From: Methylocystis sp. B8
Lineage (GTDB): Bacteria; Pseudomonadota; Alphaproteobacteria; Rhizobiales; Beijerinckiaceae
Reading direction: 5' to 3'
NCBI RefSeq assembly: GCF_005771425.1
Contig: NZ_VBTZ01000001.1
Coordinates: 62,001 to 126,000, forward strand
Length of the DNA: 64,000 nucleotides
A model generated the notes under the pieces. That model was not told the DNA's origin and ran no database searches. It saw only the letters and a program-made list of their open reading frames with translations. Positions within the stretch are counted from its first letter, which is position 1. Each line of letters opens with the position of its first letter. Below are positions 37,894 through 47,189 of the stretch, one piece after another. The position numbers and the translations under genes are program-made.

Positions 37894-38370
37894 ATGACTC
37901 TGCTTGACATCGAAGCGACGACAATCGACGGCGCGACAAAGAAGATTGGCGATTACGCTGGTAAGGCGCTGCTGATCGTCAACGTTGCAAGCCGGTGCGG
38001 CTTCACGCCGCAATATGCCGGGCTCGAAGCGCTCTACCGCAAATTCGCCGATCGGGGACTCGTCGTCCTAGGATTTCCGTGCAACCAATTTGGCGCGCAG
38101 GAGCCGGGGTCCGAGAAGGAGATCGCATCCTTCTGTTCAGCCAATTACGATGTCACCTTTCCCCTGTTCGCGAAGATCGACGTCAATGGCGACAACGCGC
38201 ATCCGCTCTATCGCCTGCTCAAGCGCGAGGCGCCGGGAATTCTCGGATCTGAAGCGATCAAATGGAATTTCGCGAAATTTCTCGTCGACCGTGACGGACA
38301 TGTCGTGAAGCGCTACGCGCCGACCGACACGCCAGAGCAGATCGCAAAGGATTTGGAGGCGCTGCTGTGA
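37894..38370 (+). CDS. glutathione peroxidase
   Basis: A 158-residue thioredoxin-fold peroxidase that reduces hydroperoxides. The peroxidatic residue is Cys35 in NVASRCGFTPQYAGL, encoded by TGC, not selenocysteine. The Gln and Trp of the tetrad appear in GFPCNQFGAQEPG and IKWNFAKFLV. Bacterial homologues of this type often use thioredoxin rather than glutathione. A small gene overlaps its stop by four bases, and the two are probably co-transcribed. Confidence 0.93.
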   Translation: MTLLDIEATTIDGATKKIGDYAGKALLIVNVASRCGFTPQYAGLEALYRKFADRGLVVLGFPCNQFGAQEPGSEKEIASFCSANYDVTFPLFAKIDVNGDNAHPLYRLLKREAPGILGSEAIKWNFAKFLVDRDGHVVKRYAPTDTPEQIAKDLEALL

Positions 38371-38648
38371 CCGCCATCGACGTGCGGATGATTGAAGACA
38401 ATGATCCGCTCGTCTTTGAGGCGACTGTTTGCGACGCGGGAAGCGAAACGCGACACCGCGTTACGCTCTCGCGAAATGATTTTGAGCGGCTGAGCGACGA
38501 GGCCGATGCGGAAAGACTCATAAACGCGGCCTTCTGCTTTCTCCTCGATCGTGAACCGAAGGAAAGCATTCTCGCGCGCTTCGACGTCAGCGTGATCGCG
38601 CGCTATTTCCCCGACTTCGAGCAAAAGCTGCCGCGATATCTCAAGTGA
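38367..38648 (+). CDS. hypothetical protein overlapping glutathione peroxidase
   Basis: A 93-residue acidic protein beginning at a GTG that overlaps the peroxidase stop (GTGA), indicating coupled translation. No membrane segment, signal or known motif is visible; it looks like a small globular alpha/beta protein (TCHRVTLSRNDFERL-like strands then helices). It is real by context and codon use, but its function is unknown. Confidence 0.7.
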   Translation: MTAIDVRMIEDNDPLVFEATVCDAGSETRHRVTLSRNDFERLSDEADAERLINAAFCFLLDREPKESILARFDVSVIARYFPDFEQKLPRYLK

Positions 38649-38657
38649 AGGAGTCAA

Positions 38658-38766
38658 TGTCATTCCCCATGCTCGCGAAGCGAGCGATAGGGAAACCAGA
38701 ACAGCTCCGCGATGTTTGTTGCGGCTCTGGATTCCTGATCAGGGCTTCGGCCTGTCGGGAATGACA
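38658..38766. repeat. dispersed intergenic repeat, GTCATTCCC unit (copy 2)
   Basis: A longer form than the copy at 33580. It opens TGTCATTCCCC and closes GGGAATGACA, forming an inverted pair of ends. Inside are the hairpin GCTCGC/GCGAGC and the stretch AGGGCTTCGGCCT. It fills the gap between the convergent small gene and the first porin, and may act as a bidirectional terminator. Confidence 0.6.
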
Positions 38767-38782
38767 AGGTGGAAAGCCTTAT

Positions 38783-40927
38783 TCAGAAGGCGGCGCGCAA
38801 ACGCAGGCCAAAAACGTTGACTGGGCCGCGCGCGCTGTTGTGCGCGAGATTGACAAAGAGCTGATAATCGAAGGTTGTGTCTATATTCCTGCCGAAGCCG
38901 AGCTTGTAATAGGCCTCCAAGTTCTTTTCCCCGCCATAGGTGAGCGCGCCGTCGTAGATAAAGACGCCGCGGCCGCCGAGTCCCAAGTAGGCGACATGAT
39001 CTCCCGTAATCCCGCTAAGAGCCCCCGCGACTCCGATCTCATCATCTTCGCGACCCCAAGCGGCGCCATCGGCCACCAAACCCATCGAGAGCTGCCTATC
39101 CAAGTCCGTGTAATCGACGATCTCATAACGTCCGTCGGACATGCTTGCGCGAAGGAAGAAGCCCAAATTCTCCACGATCTGCTGCTTGATGTTGACGCCG
39201 CCGCCCGGCTTGAAATGCCGCCGCCGCGCCGGCTCGAGATCAGGCGGTAGAGTTCCGTTCACAAGCGCAAGGTTGATCGCGTCCTGATATTTCGCGAAGC
39301 GGCCGTTGTCGCCGAAGAGCAGAAATTTGATCGCGCCAGGCTGTCCGAGCATTTCGTAACGCGCCTCGAGCTCCGTGACGCCCATATACTGGCGGAACAA
39401 TTCCTGTTCGATGAACGGGCCGTTGGGAATCGACGAAAGCTGGAACACGCCGCCCCGTAACGTCCACCAATTTTGCTTCCACTCGACAGCGAGTCCGTGG
39501 GTATAGCCCCAGGCGTCGGCGGCGTAGTCGAACGCGCCCAGCGAGTTGAAGGCGAAGTTCAGAAAGCCTGTCGTGGGGTCATGGGCGTAAATATTGTCGT
39601 CGAAAACGTCGCCGACGGCGAATTTACCGAGCGTGATGATAATACGGTCCTTGTCGACCCTGCCCGAGACTTGGTTCTGCACCGATTCGAGCACTTCGCT
39701 CCGCGAACCTTCGTCGGGGTCATGCGTACGGTCGCCATCCGTATCGAGGCCGATAATCTCCCGCAGGAAGTAACGCTGGAAGCGCATATAGGGCGCGGCG
39801 CGCCCCAGTTTCTGCGCGATGCCGTTTGGGTAGGCCGCTGCGCCGAGCGCATTGTGAGGTCCAAAGCCTTCATCCACTTCGGGGTTGAGATAGACCGCTC
39901 CTCCTTCCCAAAGGCGCAGACCGAGAAATAAATTGTTCTGGGTGAGGGCATTGCAAATGCCCCGCGAAGGAAAGCTGCCCGGTCCATCATATTTGGCGGG
40001 AAATCTCGGCAGGCCTTGCACAACGCTCACCGTCTGGGCGTGAACGCTATAGCGTTCGGTCTTGACGTCGTCCTCCTTATCCCCGCCGTCGCCAACGTTC
40101 CTGTGCGGGCCATATTCCAGGGCCCCCGGGATTCTGTCGCTTTCGCCGAAATGGTAATTCAGGCCAAAGCGCAGGATGTGGTTTTCGTTGCGAATCCTCG
40201 AGTGGTAAAGGAAGAACGAGCCATTATCGAAGGTTTGCGTGTTCAGCGACTGGCTGAGGAACAGATATTCCGCGCGCGCCGACCAGTCGGCGGCAAAAGC
40301 GTATTCGAGGCCGCCGCCAATAATGTATTTCATTCGCGAGGACTGCGACCAATTCGCCGCGAAGTCGTTGCCTCCGCCGAAAGAAAGCGTCGCGGCTCCG
40401 CGTTCGCCGCCCGCCGCGACGCCGCCGGTCAAGTAAAGCAGCGCGCGGTCATAGGAGATGCCCAAGCGTCCACGAACGCTCGCAAAAAATTTAGCTGCGG
40501 GGCTCGGATTCAGCGTGAAGATCGGCGCCCCCGGATAGGCTGGCGACGTGGCGAAGAGACCGTTAGGAGGTTGGCGGCCATCGAGCAAAGCCAGTTCGGT
40601 CTCGAAGCCCCAGACCCAAGGGCCATGTTGCCAATTATATCCGGCCTGCGCGCCGACCGTGACGCCGGTTCGCGTCTCGCTCGCCGGGTAAAGGTCGAAA
40701 ACCGGCGAGCCGAAGCCGCTGCCCGCCTGCAGGCGCTCTCCGCGATGCAAAGGAAAGCCGGCGCCGAAGCTCGCGCCGAGATAAAGGCCCGCCCAATTGA
40801 AAACCGGCGGCGGCGCGTCTTCCGCCCATGCCGCGAAGGGGAAGAGAAAAGCCAGTAAAACCGCTAGCAGGCGCCGCTTCCGTGATGAGCGACCAATCGT
40901 CACGGAAGGGCGCTGAGAATAACGCAT
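38783..40927 (-). CDS. double-barrel outer-membrane protein: Omp25-like barrel fused to OprB porin
   Basis: A 714-residue exported protein. The signal peptide ends AAWAED (about residue 36). Residues about 40-270 form an Omp25/OmpA-like eight-stranded barrel: FNWAGLYLGASFGAGF, AGYNWQHGPWVWGFETEL and the close NENHILRFGLNYHFG. A low-complexity linker follows, then residues about 320-714 match OprB carbohydrate-selective porin (GKFAVGDVFDDNIYAHDPT, AADAWGYTHGLAVEWKQNWW) and end with a Phe, as outer-membrane proteins do. Fusing the two barrels gives two pores on one chain. A paralogue lies 33 bases away on the same strand. Confidence 0.88.
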   Translation of the reverse strand: MRYSQRPSVTIGRSSRKRRLLAVLLAFLFPFAAWAEDAPPPVFNWAGLYLGASFGAGFPLHRGERLQAGSGFGSPVFDLYPASETRTGVTVGAQAGYNWQHGPWVWGFETELALLDGRQPPNGLFATSPAYPGAPIFTLNPSPAAKFFASVRGRLGISYDRALLYLTGGVAAGGERGAATLSFGGGNDFAANWSQSSRMKYIIGGGLEYAFAADWSARAEYLFLSQSLNTQTFDNGSFFLYHSRIRNENHILRFGLNYHFGESDRIPGALEYGPHRNVGDGGDKEDDVKTERYSVHAQTVSVVQGLPRFPAKYDGPGSFPSRGICNALTQNNLFLGLRLWEGGAVYLNPEVDEGFGPHNALGAAAYPNGIAQKLGRAAPYMRFQRYFLREIIGLDTDGDRTHDPDEGSRSEVLESVQNQVSGRVDKDRIIITLGKFAVGDVFDDNIYAHDPTTGFLNFAFNSLGAFDYAADAWGYTHGLAVEWKQNWWTLRGGVFQLSSIPNGPFIEQELFRQYMGVTELEARYEMLGQPGAIKFLLFGDNGRFAKYQDAINLALVNGTLPPDLEPARRRHFKPGGGVNIKQQIVENLGFFLRASMSDGRYEIVDYTDLDRQLSMGLVADGAAWGREDDEIGVAGALSGITGDHVAYLGLGGRGVFIYDGALTYGGEKNLEAYYKLGFGRNIDTTFDYQLFVNLAHNSARGPVNVFGLRLRAAF

Positions 40928-40960
40928 CTCAAAGCTTCTCTTTTTTTGAGACGCCTCTCA

Positions 40961-43183
40961 TCAAAACGCCGCCCGAAGCCTCAAGCCGAAGACGTTGATC
41001 GGTCCGCGCGCACTGTTATGCGCGGGATTGACAAGGAGTTGGTAATCCAAGGTCGCGTCCATGTCCTTGCCGAAGCCGATTTTGTAATAGGCCTCCATAT
41101 TCTTCTCGCCGGCGTATGACAGCGCGCCGTCGCCGATATAGACGCTCGTTCCGCCAAGTTCGAAGTAGCGCACGCGATCGCCATGCAGTCCGCCCAAGGC
41201 GCCGGCGACGCCAATCTCATCGTCGTCGCGTCCCCATAGAGCCCCGCCAGCGACGACGCCCATCGAGAGCTGCCGATCGACATCCGTATAGGCGACCGTT
41301 TCATAGCGGCCGTCGGTCATGCTGGCGCGCAGGAAGAAGCCGAGATGCGGCGCGATCTGCTGCTTGATGTTTATCCCGCCGCCGGTTTTCACCGCGCGCC
41401 CGCGCGCAGTGTCGACGCGCGGCGGGAAATCGTTGGCGAGATAGGCGTAACGTATGACATTGTCGATCTTGCTTATGTAACCGTTGTCGCCATAAGCGAG
41501 GAATTTGATTGCGCCGGGCTGGTTGAAAACCTCATAGCGCGCCTCAAATTCGACGACGCCCATGAATTGTCGAAATATTTGCGGCTCGATGTCCAAACCG
41601 TTCGGGATGGTCGGGAGCTGAAACACGCCGCCGCGCGCGGTCCACCAGTCCTGCTTCCATTCAACCGCAAGTCCATAGGTATAGCCCCAGGCGTCGGCCG
41701 CGTAGTCGAAGGCGCCCATCGTATTGAACGCGAAGTTGAGGAAGCCAGTGGTCGGATCATGCGCATAGATGTTGTCGTCAAACACGTCGCCGACGGCGAA
41801 TTTTCCAAGCGTGATGATGATCCGATCCTTGTCCACCTTGCCCGAAATCTGGTTTTGCGTCGATTCGAGCACCTCGCTCCGCGAGCCTGTATCCGAATCT
41901 CTCTCTTTCGCGCCGTCTTCATTCAATCCGATGATCTGACGTAGAAAGTAGCGTTGGAATCGCATGTAGGGCGCGGCGCGTCCAACCTTTGCGACTGCGC
42001 TGTTCACATAGGCCGCGGCGCCCACTGAATTCGCCAAGCCATAGCCCTGATCAACCTCTGGATTGAGATAGGCGGCGCCGCCCTCCCAGAGGCGGAGGCC
42101 AAGGAAGAGATTGGTCGTCGAGCCCTCATTCGCCTTACCGCCTGACGGAAAGCTGTTGGGGCCGTCATAGAGCGCGCGAAAACGCGGATAGGCTTGGACG
42201 ACATGGGTTGTCTGCGCGTGGACGCTATAGAGTTCCGGCGCGTCATGCGCGTCGGCGCTCTCGTCCTTGCCGGAGTTCTGGCCGTTGCCGCCATGATGGC
42301 CGTTGCGTCCGGTTTGCGGCCGTCCATATTCGATCTCGCCCGGAATTCGATTGTCTTCGCCGAAATGAAAATTCAGTCCGAAGCGCAACAGATGGTTCTC
42401 GTTGCGTACACGCGACACATAGGTAAAGTCCGCGCCATTATCGAAGAGCTGTGTGTTCAGAGATTGATTGAGGAAGAGATATTCGGCGCGCGCCGACCAA
42501 TTGTCGGCGAAGGCGTATTCGAACCCGGCGCCGATCGCATATTTCATCCGCGAGGATTGCGACCAGGGCGCATAGAAAATCGCATCGGGCCCGCCGGCGC
42601 CGAGCGTCAGTGTCGCCGGACCTCTCGCGCCGCCCGCCGCGACGCCGCCCGTAAAATAAATAAGCGAGCGGTCCCACGCATAGCCGACTCGTCCGCGAAT
42701 GCTTGCGAAGAAATTGGCGCTTGAATTCGACGCAAGCGAGAAGAATGGCGGCGGCGGATAGGCGGGCGAAGCCAAGTATATGCCGGTCGGCCCCCGCCTT
42801 CCGTCGAGAAGGCTCAAGTCCGTTTCGAAACCCCAGACCCAGTGCCCTTTCTGCCAATTATATCCAGCCTGCGCGCCGACTGTGACGCCGGGGCGCGTCG
42901 CGCTCGGAGGATAAAGATCGAAAATGGGCGAACCGAAGCCGCTTGCCGCCTGAAGCCGTTCGCCCGGATGCAGCGGAAAGCCGCCCCCCAGACTCGCGCC
43001 CATGTAAAGGCCGGCCCAGTTGAAGAGCGGCGGCGACGCATCCTCGGCGCGCGCGCTCGAACTTAGCGCGCAAAAGGCGAAGTCAAGAAAGAAGATAAAA
43101 AAAGCGTGCGCCACGGCGATCGCCGTCGCCCTATGTAGCATGGCGTGAGCGCTCGAATATGGGCGGGATCGCGGCCTATGCAT
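40961..43183 (-). CDS. double-barrel outer-membrane protein, paralogue 2
   Basis: A 740-residue paralogue of the next gene with the same two-barrel plan. The signal peptide is long and starts at MHRPRSRPYSSAHAM; the ATG at MLHRATA is an alternative start. The first barrel begins FNWAGLYMGASLGGGF and the OprB part has the same GKFAVGDVFDDNIYAHDPT run. The linker between the barrels is rich in Gly, Asn and His (RNGHHGGNGQNSGKD), absent from the other copy. High identity and the tandem layout indicate duplication. It is the first gene of the pair, so it lies nearest the promoter in the 220-base gap to the divergent ATP-grasp operon. Confidence 0.88.
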   Translation of the reverse strand: MHRPRSRPYSSAHAMLHRATAIAVAHAFFIFFLDFAFCALSSSARAEDASPPLFNWAGLYMGASLGGGFPLHPGERLQAASGFGSPIFDLYPPSATRPGVTVGAQAGYNWQKGHWVWGFETDLSLLDGRRGPTGIYLASPAYPPPPFFSLASNSSANFFASIRGRVGYAWDRSLIYFTGGVAAGGARGPATLTLGAGGPDAIFYAPWSQSSRMKYAIGAGFEYAFADNWSARAEYLFLNQSLNTQLFDNGADFTYVSRVRNENHLLRFGLNFHFGEDNRIPGEIEYGRPQTGRNGHHGGNGQNSGKDESADAHDAPELYSVHAQTTHVVQAYPRFRALYDGPNSFPSGGKANEGSTTNLFLGLRLWEGGAAYLNPEVDQGYGLANSVGAAAYVNSAVAKVGRAAPYMRFQRYFLRQIIGLNEDGAKERDSDTGSRSEVLESTQNQISGKVDKDRIIITLGKFAVGDVFDDNIYAHDPTTGFLNFAFNTMGAFDYAADAWGYTYGLAVEWKQDWWTARGGVFQLPTIPNGLDIEPQIFRQFMGVVEFEARYEVFNQPGAIKFLAYGDNGYISKIDNVIRYAYLANDFPPRVDTARGRAVKTGGGINIKQQIAPHLGFFLRASMTDGRYETVAYTDVDRQLSMGVVAGGALWGRDDDEIGVAGALGGLHGDRVRYFELGGTSVYIGDGALSYAGEKNMEAYYKIGFGKDMDATLDYQLLVNPAHNSARGPINVFGLRLRAAF

Positions 43184-43403
43184 GCGCGTTTCTTAGAGCC
43201 GTGCCGGCTGCGTCTCCGTTAATAAGCGATAAGGCTGCGCGAGAACATTTCATGCGTCCGAGCGCGAATCATCTTTCGGCCAATAGTAAAACTCTGTGAC
43301 AGATTTTCGCAGCGCCATTGGCGCAGTCCTTGCTATGAATTGCAGAAAAGGGCCGGCAGCCGCTGAAAACAAGGCTTAACGCCGCCAAAAGGGAGTTCTC
43401 GCA

Positions 43404-44864
43404 ATGGACTCACGCCTGACGCAGTTCGATGAACTGGCTGGGGCGGACGGCCGTATCCGCGCCCCTTATCGAAAGCTGTCGCGATGGCTCGCCGAAACGC
43501 CGCCTGAACTCTTGGCCTCGCGGCGCGAGCAGGCGGAGCTCCTGTTTCGGCGCATCGGCATTACTTTCGCGGTCTATGGCGCGCAGGAAGCGACCGAACG
43601 GCTCATTCCCTTCGACATCCTGCCGCGCATACTCGCGCGCAGCGAATGGGCGACGCTGGAAAAGGGCCTCATTCAGCGCGTCGCCGCGCTCAACGCCTTT
43701 CTTGCCGACATCTATGGCGCCGGCGAGATTTTAAAGGCCGGAGTCGTTCCAGCCGATCTCGTCTATCGCAACCCCGCCTATTGTCCCGAAATGGCGGGCC
43801 GTCGCGTGCCCTATGACATCTTCGTGCATATCGCCGGCGTTGACATCGTGCGCACCGACGATCAGGGTTTCTTTGTTCTAGAAGACAATGCGCGTACGCC
43901 CTCGGGCGTCTCCTACATGCTCGAGAACCGCGAAGTGATGATGCGGCTTTTTCCCGAGCTTTTCGCGCTGCATCGCGTCGCGCCGATCGAAAACTATCCC
44001 GACGAGCTGCTCGCGACCCTGCGCTCGGTCGCGCCGCCGCACGCCAATGGCGATCCGACGATCGTGTTGATGACTCCGGGCCAATATAATTCGGCCTTCT
44101 ACGAACACTCGTTTCTCGCCGACAAGCTTGGCGTCGAGCTTGTCGAGGGCCGAGATCTCTTCGTTCGCGATGATGTGGTTTATATGCGCACGACCGAAGG
44201 TCCGCGCCGCGTCGACGTGATCTATCGGCGCATCGACGACGACTTCCTCGATCCGCTATGTTTCCGCCCGGATTCGGCGCTGGGCGTCGCGGGCCTGATG
44301 GGCGCCTATCACGCAGGCAATGTGACGCTGGCGAATGCAGTTGGCGCCGGCGCCGCCGACGACAAGGCGATGTATACCTACATGCCTGACATTATTAAGT
44401 TTTACCTCGGAGAAGCGCCGCTGTTGCAGAATGTTCCGACCTTCCGCTGCCGCGAAGACGAAGCGCTGGCTTACGTCCTCGACCACCTCGAAGAGCTCGT
44501 CGTCAAGGAAGTCAACGGCTCTGGCGGCTACGGCATGCTCGTTGGGCCCCATGCGTCGAAGGCGCAGATCGAGGAGTTTCAAGCAAAGCTTAAGGCGCAT
44601 CCGCAGAATTTCATTGCGCAACCGACGCTGGCGCTCTCCACATGCCCCATCGCTTTGGCGAGCGGCGTCGCGCCGCGTCATGTCGATCTGCGGCCCTTCG
44701 TCCTGCAAGGCGCAAATGGCGCGCGGGTCGTGCCGGGCGGCTTGACCCGGGTCGCCATGACGGAGAAATCGCTCGTCGTGAATTCAAGCCAGGGCGGCGG
44801 GACCAAAGACACTTGGGTGATTGACGACGCCTGGGTCGACGAGGAGGCGATGGGCCAAGCGTGA
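43404..44864 (+). CDS. circularly permuted ATP-grasp protein (DUF404/DUF407)
   Basis: A 486-residue ATP-grasp enzyme of the permuted type. Seen are FFVLEDNARTPSGVSYMLENR and VVKEVNGSGGYGMLVGPH (nucleotide-binding loop), with the closing acceptor region VLQGANGARVVPGGLTRVA. Permuted ATP-grasps of this class, always with an alpha-E partner and often a transglutaminase-like gene, were predicted by comparative genomics (Iyer, Aravind and colleagues) to form amide or peptide bonds. Substrates are unknown. It opens a three-gene operon: the alpha-E gene starts 64 bases on and the transglutaminase gene follows after 10. Confidence 0.9.
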   Translation: MDSRLTQFDELAGADGRIRAPYRKLSRWLAETPPELLASRREQAELLFRRIGITFAVYGAQEATERLIPFDILPRILARSEWATLEKGLIQRVAALNAFLADIYGAGEILKAGVVPADLVYRNPAYCPEMAGRRVPYDIFVHIAGVDIVRTDDQGFFVLEDNARTPSGVSYMLENREVMMRLFPELFALHRVAPIENYPDELLATLRSVAPPHANGDPTIVLMTPGQYNSAFYEHSFLADKLGVELVEGRDLFVRDDVVYMRTTEGPRRVDVIYRRIDDDFLDPLCFRPDSALGVAGLMGAYHAGNVTLANAVGAGAADDKAMYTYMPDIIKFYLGEAPLLQNVPTFRCREDEALAYVLDHLEELVVKEVNGSGGYGMLVGPHASKAQIEEFQAKLKAHPQNFIAQPTLALSTCPIALASGVAPRHVDLRPFVLQGANGARVVPGGLTRVAMTEKSLVVNSSQGGGTKDTWVIDDAWVDEEAMGQA

Positions 44865-44928
44865 CGAGACGCTCGTTCTCCGTAATGATTATCCACGATC
44901 GCCAGAGCGCTCATAACCGGACGAGCTG

Positions 44929-45876
44929 ATGCTTTCCCGCACCGCCGACAATTTGTATTGGCTCGCCCGCTACATGGAGCGCGCCGATTTTCTGGCGCGC
45001 GCCATCCAGGCGTCACGCCGACTCGCGGCGCTGCCGAAGGCGTATGGCGGCGACGAAACTGAATGGGAAAGCGTATTGCTGTCGTCGGGGGCGGCGCTGG
45101 CGTTCGAAAGCTGCGGACGTCCTGTTAATGAAGCGAACGTCATCGCGTTTCTCACCTTCGCTCCCGAGAATCCGGGATCGATCCGAAATTGCCTTGAGCA
45201 CGCCCGCTCCAATGCGCGCGCCGTGCGCACGGCGCTGACGATTGAAATGTGGGAGTCGATTAACGACGCCTATCTCGAAATGCGCGCGCTTGAGTCGCGC
45301 GACGGCGTTCCTTGCGCCGAGGAGCTTGCGCGCTTTCTCGAAGTCATCAAGCTGACCTCGCTGACCTATGACGGCGGCGCTTATCGCACTATGCTGCGCA
45401 ACGACGCTTATTGGTTCTCGCGCGTCGGGCTTTTCATTGAGCGCGCCGACAACACGGCGCGTCTGCTGGACGTGAAATACCATGTGCTGCTGCCCCAGAA
45501 GGAAGTTGTTGGCGGTTCGCTCGATTATTTCCAATGGTCGGCCATTCTGCGCGCCGTGTCGGCGCACACCGCCTATCACTGGGTCTATCGCACCAGCATG
45601 AAGCCGTGGCTCGTCGCCGATCTCCTCATCTTAAGGCCTGAAATGCCGCGCTCCCTCATTTCCTGCTATGAATCGATCGTGCGCAATCTTGATAGTCTCG
45701 CCCGCGCCCATGGCCGCCAGGGCGCATCGCAGCGCCACGCCCGTGGCGTTTACGGCAAGCTTGAGAAACTCACCATGGAGAGCGTCTTTCAAGGCGGCCT
45801 GCATGAATTTGTGCAAGGTTTCATCGCCGAGAACAACCGGCTGGGCGCACTGATTTCCGAGCAATACCTCTTCTAA
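44929..45876 (+). CDS. alpha-E domain protein (DUF403)
   Basis: A 315-residue all-helical protein with the repeated charged helices of the alpha-E family: the opening MLSRTADNLYWLARYMERADFLAR, ARSNARAVRTALTIEMWESINDAY and YWFSRVGLFIERADNTARLLDVKYH (all shown in part). The family pairs with permuted ATP-grasp proteins across bacteria; its own activity is unknown, and the conserved Arg/Glu/Asp suggest a helical catalytic or scaffold role. It sits between the ATP-grasp and transglutaminase genes. Confidence 0.88.
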   Translation: MLSRTADNLYWLARYMERADFLARAIQASRRLAALPKAYGGDETEWESVLLSSGAALAFESCGRPVNEANVIAFLTFAPENPGSIRNCLEHARSNARAVRTALTIEMWESINDAYLEMRALESRDGVPCAEELARFLEVIKLTSLTYDGGAYRTMLRNDAYWFSRVGLFIERADNTARLLDVKYHVLLPQKEVVGGSLDYFQWSAILRAVSAHTAYHWVYRTSMKPWLVADLLILRPEMPRSLISCYESIVRNLDSLARAHGRQGASQRHARGVYGKLEKLTMESVFQGGLHEFVQGFIAENNRLGALISEQYLF

Positions 45877-45886
45877 GCGAAGACCG

Positions 45887-46723
45887 ATGCGCATTCGCAT
45901 ACGCCACGAGACGACCTATCGTTATGCAGAGCCGCCGCGGATGGCGGTGCAGCACCTACGCCTGACGCCACGTAACTACGACGGGCAGCATGTCGTCGAC
46001 TGGCGCATCGACGTTGATCGCGATTGCAGACTGGTGCAGTCGGAGGACGCCTTCGGCAATATGCTCCACCGCTTTTCCGTGGATGGACCGCTCGAGTCGA
46101 TCTCCACCGTCGTCGAGGGCGAGGTGACGACCTTCGACACGGCCGGAGTCGCATCGGGCGCGGTCGAACGTTTTCCGCCGATCGTTTACATGCGGGAGAC
46201 GCCGCTGACGTCGCCAAGCGCCGGGATCTCCGAATTCGCGCGCAAAACTGCATCGAAGGAAAGCGGAACGCTCGGCAAGCTCCATGCGCTGCTTGGCGCG
46301 CTCCATGAATCATTCACATTCGACGCTGACGCCACCCATGCGGCGACGACCGCTGCGGAATGTTTCGAGCATCGCATGGGCGTCTGCCAAGACTTCGCGC
46401 ATCTTTTCATCGCCTGCGCGCGTGAGATCGGCGCGCCGGCGCGTTATGTGAGCGGCTATTTCCTTCGCACCGATGCGGAGGATCAGGTCGCCGGCCACGC
46501 ATGGGCCGAGGCCTATGTCGAGGATCTTGGCTGGGTGGGCTTCGACCCCGCGCATGGCGTTTCGCCGCACGAAAATCATGTGCGCGTCGCGGTGGCGCTC
46601 GACTATCTCGGCGCCGCGCCAATCCGCGGCGCGCGATCCGGCGGCGCCGAGGAGACGATGGACGTCAAGGTGCGTGTGGCGCAGATGCCCGTCTTCAGCC
46701 AGTCCCAATCACAGTCGCAGTAG
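45887..46723 (+). CDS. transglutaminase-like cysteine peptidase/amidase family protein
   Basis: A 278-residue cytoplasmic protein. The triad of the transglutaminase core is visible: Cys in EHRMGVCQDFAHLFIACAR, His in QVAGHAWAEAYVEDLGW, Asp in VGFDPAHGVSPHE. The N-terminal half is the Bact_transglu_N domain (RIRHETTYRYAEPPRMAVQHL). It is the third gene of the ATP-grasp/alpha-E operon, after 10 bases, so it may cleave or transfer the amide bonds the ATP-grasp enzyme makes. The last residues (SQSQSQSQ) overlap a downstream IS5 remnant in the opposite sense by 29 bases, so the native C-terminus may have been altered. Confidence 0.9.
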   Translation: MRIRIRHETTYRYAEPPRMAVQHLRLTPRNYDGQHVVDWRIDVDRDCRLVQSEDAFGNMLHRFSVDGPLESISTVVEGEVTTFDTAGVASGAVERFPPIVYMRETPLTSPSAGISEFARKTASKESGTLGKLHALLGALHESFTFDADATHAATTAAECFEHRMGVCQDFAHLFIACAREIGAPARYVSGYFLRTDAEDQVAGHAWAEAYVEDLGWVGFDPAHGVSPHENHVRVAVALDYLGAAPIRGARSGGAEETMDVKVRVAQMPVFSQSQSQSQ

Positions 46724-47120
46724 CGGGATCTAAGAGACAGATCGCCGGGCCAAGCACCGCGCTTTCCGGCGGCTCGATGTCTTGTCGCGAAGGCGCACAC
46801 AAGCCAGTTTCAACGCCCGATACGAAGCGCAGGCCATATTCATTGTATTGAAGATCGCAGGCGCCGCTCTCGTTCAGCGCCACGACGATGCACGGCCAGA
46901 CGCCCTTCCTCTGCCAGCGGTGGTAGCGCGTGTAGGCTGTGTACCATTTGCCGAAATGCGGCGGCAGGGTGCGCCATGCCGAGCCGGTGCGAAGGATCCA
47001 GAACACCGCTTCAAGAAAAAGCCGGTTGTCGCGTCCCCTGCAGCCGGGATCGCCTGCTTTTCCAGGAAGGACGGGGGCGACGGCATGCCAAAGCTCTTCA
47101 GAAAGGTAATTTTCAATCAA
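46695..47120 (-). pseudogene. IS5-family transposase N-terminal fragment
   Basis: About the first 82 codons match the DUF4096 start of IS5/IS1031-type transposases (LSEELWHAVAPVLPGK, FLEAVFWILRTGSAWRTLPP, KWYTAYTRYHRWQRKGVWP). The frame continues for 60 codons of unrelated sequence and has no DDE domain, so it is a dead fragment. No terminal inverted repeat pair can be seen. It overlaps the 3' end of the transglutaminase gene on the other strand. Confidence 0.75.
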
Positions 47121-47189
47121 TTGATCCTCCGCCGCGGCGTGAGCGACGTCGACCCGGTTGGAGCCAAAGGTCCGCCGGAGGCCATAATG

